64,000 bases of DNA from Flavobacterium tiangeerense (lineage in GTDB: Bacteria; Bacteroidota; Bacteroidia; Flavobacteriales; Flavobacteriaceae), in assembly GCF_007830355.1 (NCBI RefSeq), contig NZ_VLKO01000005.1:248001-312000 (forward strand). The letters run 5' to 3'. The notes under the pieces were generated by a model. The model ran no database searches. It saw only the letters and a program-made list of their open reading frames with translations, and was not told where the DNA came from. Positions 61,628 to 64,000 of the stretch are shown here, one piece after another (position 1 is the first letter of the stretch; each line of letters starts with the position of its first letter). The position numbers and the translations under genes were made by a program.

Positions 61628-63160
61628 TTAATACAAATCCATATTGTTTATAATATCATTTGCTTTGAGCTTGATCTTGTATAAATCCTCAGGATCAATT
61701 TTTTTAAGAAGGTTGAGCATCATTCCCATGCGCTGGTTTCCCTTAAAATATTCTTTCTTTTCGTCCAGAAAATTCCAGTAAAGCGTATTAAATGGGCAGG
61801 CTTTATCTCCAAATTTTTCCTTCACATTGTAATGGCATTTAACGCAATTGTTACTCATTTTATTGATATAACTTCCTGAGGAAACGTAAGGTTTTGTTGC
61901 GATAATTCCGCCATCTGCGTATTGTGACATACCTCTTGTATTGGGCATTTCTACCCATTCGATGGCATCAACGTATACACCTAGATACCAATTGTCTACT
62001 TCGTCAGGATGAATTTGCGTTAATAAAGTAAAGTTTCCTATTACCATCAAACGCTGAATATGATGTGCATAGGCATCCTTCAAACTTTGATTAATAGCAT
62101 GACTCATGCAATTCATTTTAGTTTGACCGGTCCAGAAAAAATCCGGCAGTCTATTGGTGTTGTTTAAAGCATTCATTTTAGAATAGTTGGGCATTTCTTT
62201 CCAATAAATTCCTCTTATGTATTCACGCCAACCTAAAATTTGCCGAACAAAACCTTCAACCTGTGAAATGGAAATGCTGGATTCATGTTCATGATAATAT
62301 GCAACTACAGTTTCAATCACTTCTTTTGGTGAAAGCATTTTGCTGTTCATGGCAAACGATAAACGAGAATGAAACAGATATTTTTCATCTGTATGCATGG
62401 CGTCTTCGTAATCTCCAAAGTGGCGAAGCAAATGATCACAAAAATAACCAAGTTGCTCTAATGATTGCGCTCGGCTGGTAGGCCAGTCAAAGTTTTTCGG
62501 GTCAATTGTACCAAATGTATTGATGCCAGCTTTTTCAATTTGAGAGAGAAGCGCTTCGATATCGGTCCCAAATTTTTTTGCTGCAGGAACTGGAACTTCT
62601 CCTTTGTATTTTTTTCGATTATCTGCATCAAAATTCCATTGATTACCAACAGGTGTTGAGCCATCCATCAAAACATGGTGCTTTTTACGCATGTGTCGGT
62701 AAAAATTTTCCATTAGTAATAACTTCTTACCTTCAAAAAAATCGGTCAACTCCTCTCGTTTGGTGTAAAAATGTTCCGTTTCGAATGCTTGGGTCTCAAT
62801 GGTAAGTTTTGAGCAAATCAATTTTAATTGCTGATCCAGACGGTATTCGTCAGGTAATTGATATTCAAATTTGGTAATGCCATATTTTTCAATACAATTG
62901 GCAATCAATTGATCTAAATTTTGAGGATTATCTAAGGCTGTAATTTCGAAATAGAGTACTTGATGACCTTTATCTTTAAGGTCTGTGTAAAAATGCCTCA
63001 TTGATTGAAAGAATGCCACAACTTTCTGTATGTGGTGCTTCACATAATCTGTTTCCTGACGCATTTCGGCTAGCAAATAAATGGTAGTATCATCTTTTTC
63101 TTGAAACCAAGAGTGCGTCGCATTCAATTGATCACCAAGGATTAACCGTAGTTTTTTCAT
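61628..63160 (-). CDS. Fe-S cryptochrome/photolyase family protein (DASH-unrelated, PhrB-like)
   Basis: A 510-residue protein of the prokaryotic (6-4) photolyase/cryptochrome (FeS-BCP) family. Residues from ATG 63160 begin MKKLRLILGDQLNATHSWF, the family N-terminal motif. An upstream ATG at 63292 overlaps the flavin reductase gene and is rejected. Four cysteines fit the [4Fe-4S] ligands: one in KMNCMSHAIN, two in NCVKCHYN, one in DKACPFN. FAD-pocket segments such as GWREYIRGIYW and PNTRGMSQYADGG are present. It may repair (6-4) photoproducts or sense light. It begins two bases after the flavin reductase stop. Confidence 0.92.
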   Translation of the reverse strand: MKKLRLILGDQLNATHSWFQEKDDTTIYLLAEMRQETDYVKHHIQKVVAFFQSMRHFYTDLKDKGHQVLYFEITALDNPQNLDQLIANCIEKYGITKFEYQLPDEYRLDQQLKLICSKLTIETQAFETEHFYTKREELTDFFEGKKLLLMENFYRHMRKKHHVLMDGSTPVGNQWNFDADNRKKYKGEVPVPAAKKFGTDIEALLSQIEKAGINTFGTIDPKNFDWPTSRAQSLEQLGYFCDHLLRHFGDYEDAMHTDEKYLFHSRLSFAMNSKMLSPKEVIETVVAYYHEHESSISISQVEGFVRQILGWREYIRGIYWKEMPNYSKMNALNNTNRLPDFFWTGQTKMNCMSHAINQSLKDAYAHHIQRLMVIGNFTLLTQIHPDEVDNWYLGVYVDAIEWVEMPNTRGMSQYADGGIIATKPYVSSGSYINKMSNNCVKCHYNVKEKFGDKACPFNTLYWNFLDEKKEYFKGNQRMGMMLNLLKKIDPEDLYKIKLKANDIINNMDLY

Positions 63161-63162
63161 GT

Positions 63163-63804
63163 TTATTTTTTGAAAAAGGAAGTTGTTGGAATTTCTTTTC
63201 GGGCATACTGGAAACGGTCCATTAATTTGGGTAAACAATACCCGTCTAAACCATTTATAGCCACAACATTTCCACGATCTATTTGCAACCACCCATCTTT
63301 ATGTTCTAATTCTTCTTTGTAAAAAAGATGTTCAATAGATGCAATAACATGTATGGTGTCATTTTCTACAATATGGTATTCATTAACATATTTACACAAT
63401 AATTGTACTGGACTCCCCTTAACAAAGGGAGTAGGGATGCCTTCTTTGAATTCCTCTTCAAGTGTTGTTTTGTCAAACTCAGAAACTCCTAATTCATAAT
63501 TGGCCGAGGTGTGATGTGCAGCCTCAATCATATCTGCTGTGATGTGATTTACGGTAAAGTAGCCAGTATCTTTAATGTTTTTGTACGTATCTCTTGGAAC
63601 CGTAGTGGGGCGCATAATAAATCCAATCATTGCGGGATTACTCCCCAAGTGGGTTACGCTACTAAAAATAGCAACATTTGATTTTCCATCAATAGATTTT
63701 GTCCCCAATAAATTTGCTGATTTATATCCTGTACACGAATTGATTAAGTTTAATCTTTCAATTTTTTCCATTTGAGATATGATATCTCTTGAAATATGTT
63801 TCAT
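63163..63804 (-). CDS. Flavin reductase-like domain protein (DIM6/NTAB family)
   Basis: A 213-residue FMN-binding flavin reductase-like protein. ATG 63804 (MKHISRDIISQMEKIER) is preferred over 63825. SNVAIFSSVTHLGSNPAMIGFIMRP is the flavin-binding region, with TGYFTVNHIT after it. It is the upstream partner of the photolyase gene, 2 nt apart, so the two are cotranscribed; it could supply reduced flavin to it. That pairing is an inference from position. Confidence 0.88.
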   Translation of the reverse strand: MKHISRDIISQMEKIERLNLINSCTGYKSANLLGTKSIDGKSNVAIFSSVTHLGSNPAMIGFIMRPTTVPRDTYKNIKDTGYFTVNHITADMIEAAHHTSANYELGVSEFDKTTLEEEFKEGIPTPFVKGSPVQLLCKYVNEYHIVENDTIHVIASIEHLFYKEELEHKDGWLQIDRGNVVAINGLDGYCLPKLMDRFQYARKEIPTTSFFKK

Positions 63805-63943
63805 AAGTCGTATTATTTTAAACAAAGATACTTTTTGTTTAATTAATCAAGAAATAAATTAAACAAAATATAGAGATTTTAAATTATTTTATTGCATCGT
63901 ACTCCAGTCGTAATTATTTGTTTCATATCACTTCCAAATCCTA

Positions 63944-63951
63944 TATATTTG
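63944..63951 (+). promoter_or_regulatory. Promoter -7 box before the last gene
   Basis: TATATTTG (63944-63951) fits TAnnTTTG, with TTTG at 63917-63920 as -33. It lies 17 bases before the ATG at 63968. Confidence 0.5.
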
Positions 63952-63967
63952 TTTTTCAATTTATCCC

Positions 63968-64000
63968 ATGATGAAAACACTAAAAAAATCTCTTTTTATT
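63968..64000 (+). CDS. Start of an exported or membrane protein gene, cut by the window end
   Basis: ATG 63968 (or the adjacent ATG 63971) opens MMKTLKKSLFI, a basic start followed by a hydrophobic beginning as in a signal peptide. The rest is outside the window, so no function can be given. A promoter box just upstream supports it being a gene. Confidence 0.5.
   Translation, partial: MMKTLKKSLFI

Noticed and set aside
63161..63292. N-terminal extension of the photolyase-like protein
   Set aside because: It overlaps the flavin reductase gene in another frame and has no family similarity; the conserved start is at 63160.
1..64000. CRISPR array, tRNA or rRNA genes, phage genes, conventional insertion sequence transposase
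   Set aside because: I looked for regularly spaced repeats, tRNA T-loop strings and transposase motifs and found none that held up.

Overview
The window looks like chromosome from a Flavobacterium-type member of the Bacteroidota. The evidence is the AT-rich sequence, a gliding-motility ABC ATPase (gldA), GLPGLI-family and DUF5686-type proteins, a carboxypeptidase-regulatory/outer-membrane barrel protein, menaquinone biosynthesis, and repeated TAnnTTTG promoter boxes. I saw no tRNA, rRNA, CRISPR array, prophage or conventional transposase. Most genes are housekeeping; the novelty is in small elements between and inside them.

Layout. 1-9.6 kb: ubiE/menG (cut by the window edge), a nonsense-broken lipoprotein gene, folA, thyA, an amidohydrolase, a bifunctional nuclease and etfA/etfB. 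9.9-22.8 kb: pdhB, a DUF5686 protein, an AlkA-type glycosylase, soluble (ppa) and membrane (hppA) pyrophosphatases, a deoxynucleoside kinase and a GLPGLI/outer-membrane pair. 22.9-46.4 kb: a long sulfur and methionine block. It contains metK behind a SAM-II-like leader, two short leader ORFs with attenuator-like terminators, a SAM-I riboswitch with metX-thrA-osmC-metZ and an Rrf2 regulator, then a TauE/SafE transporter with cysH-cysD-cysN-sulfite reductase and two siroheme genes, a ferredoxin-NADP reductase, and a second SAM-I riboswitch with a split metH and metF. 46.5-49.5 kb: gldA, a small barrel protein and a dicarboxylate/amino acid symporter. 49.7-58.2 kb: an aromatic leader peptide and attenuator ahead of pheA-aminotransferase-tyrA-DAHP synthase/chorismate mutase, then rsgA, dtd, a MazG-like gene and aroA. 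58.4-64 kb: queA, kynU, a glycine-zipper lipoprotein, an Fe-S photolyase-like protein with a flavin reductase, and the start of one more gene.

How the genes work together. Sulfate is taken up or balanced by TauE/SafE, activated by CysDN, reduced by CysH and the siroheme sulfite reductase, and fed as sulfide into acyl-homoserine made by ThrA and MetX through MetZ. MetF and the split MetH supply the methyl group, and MetK makes SAM. SAM is apparently sensed at three places by two structurally unrelated riboswitch classes.

Most notable. (1) The second metH gene carries an in-frame 450-nt insertion encoding a DUF559 (Vsr-like, PD-(D/E)XK) nuclease domain, bounded by about 27-bp inverted repeats. 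The same repeats occur as short MITE-like pairs or single arms in five other places, several of them coding for protein tails. This looks like a small nuclease-carrying mobile element that can sit inside essential genes. (2) A 26-residue peptide with 8 aromatic residues, followed by mutually exclusive hairpins, precedes pheA. (3) A SAM-II-like leader (metK) and two SAM-I leaders lie within 17 kb. (4) At least six copies of an intergenic palindromic repeat have conserved ends and a variable but always self-complementary core.

All statements come from reading the sequence. No database search or folding program was run, so family names rest on recognised motifs.
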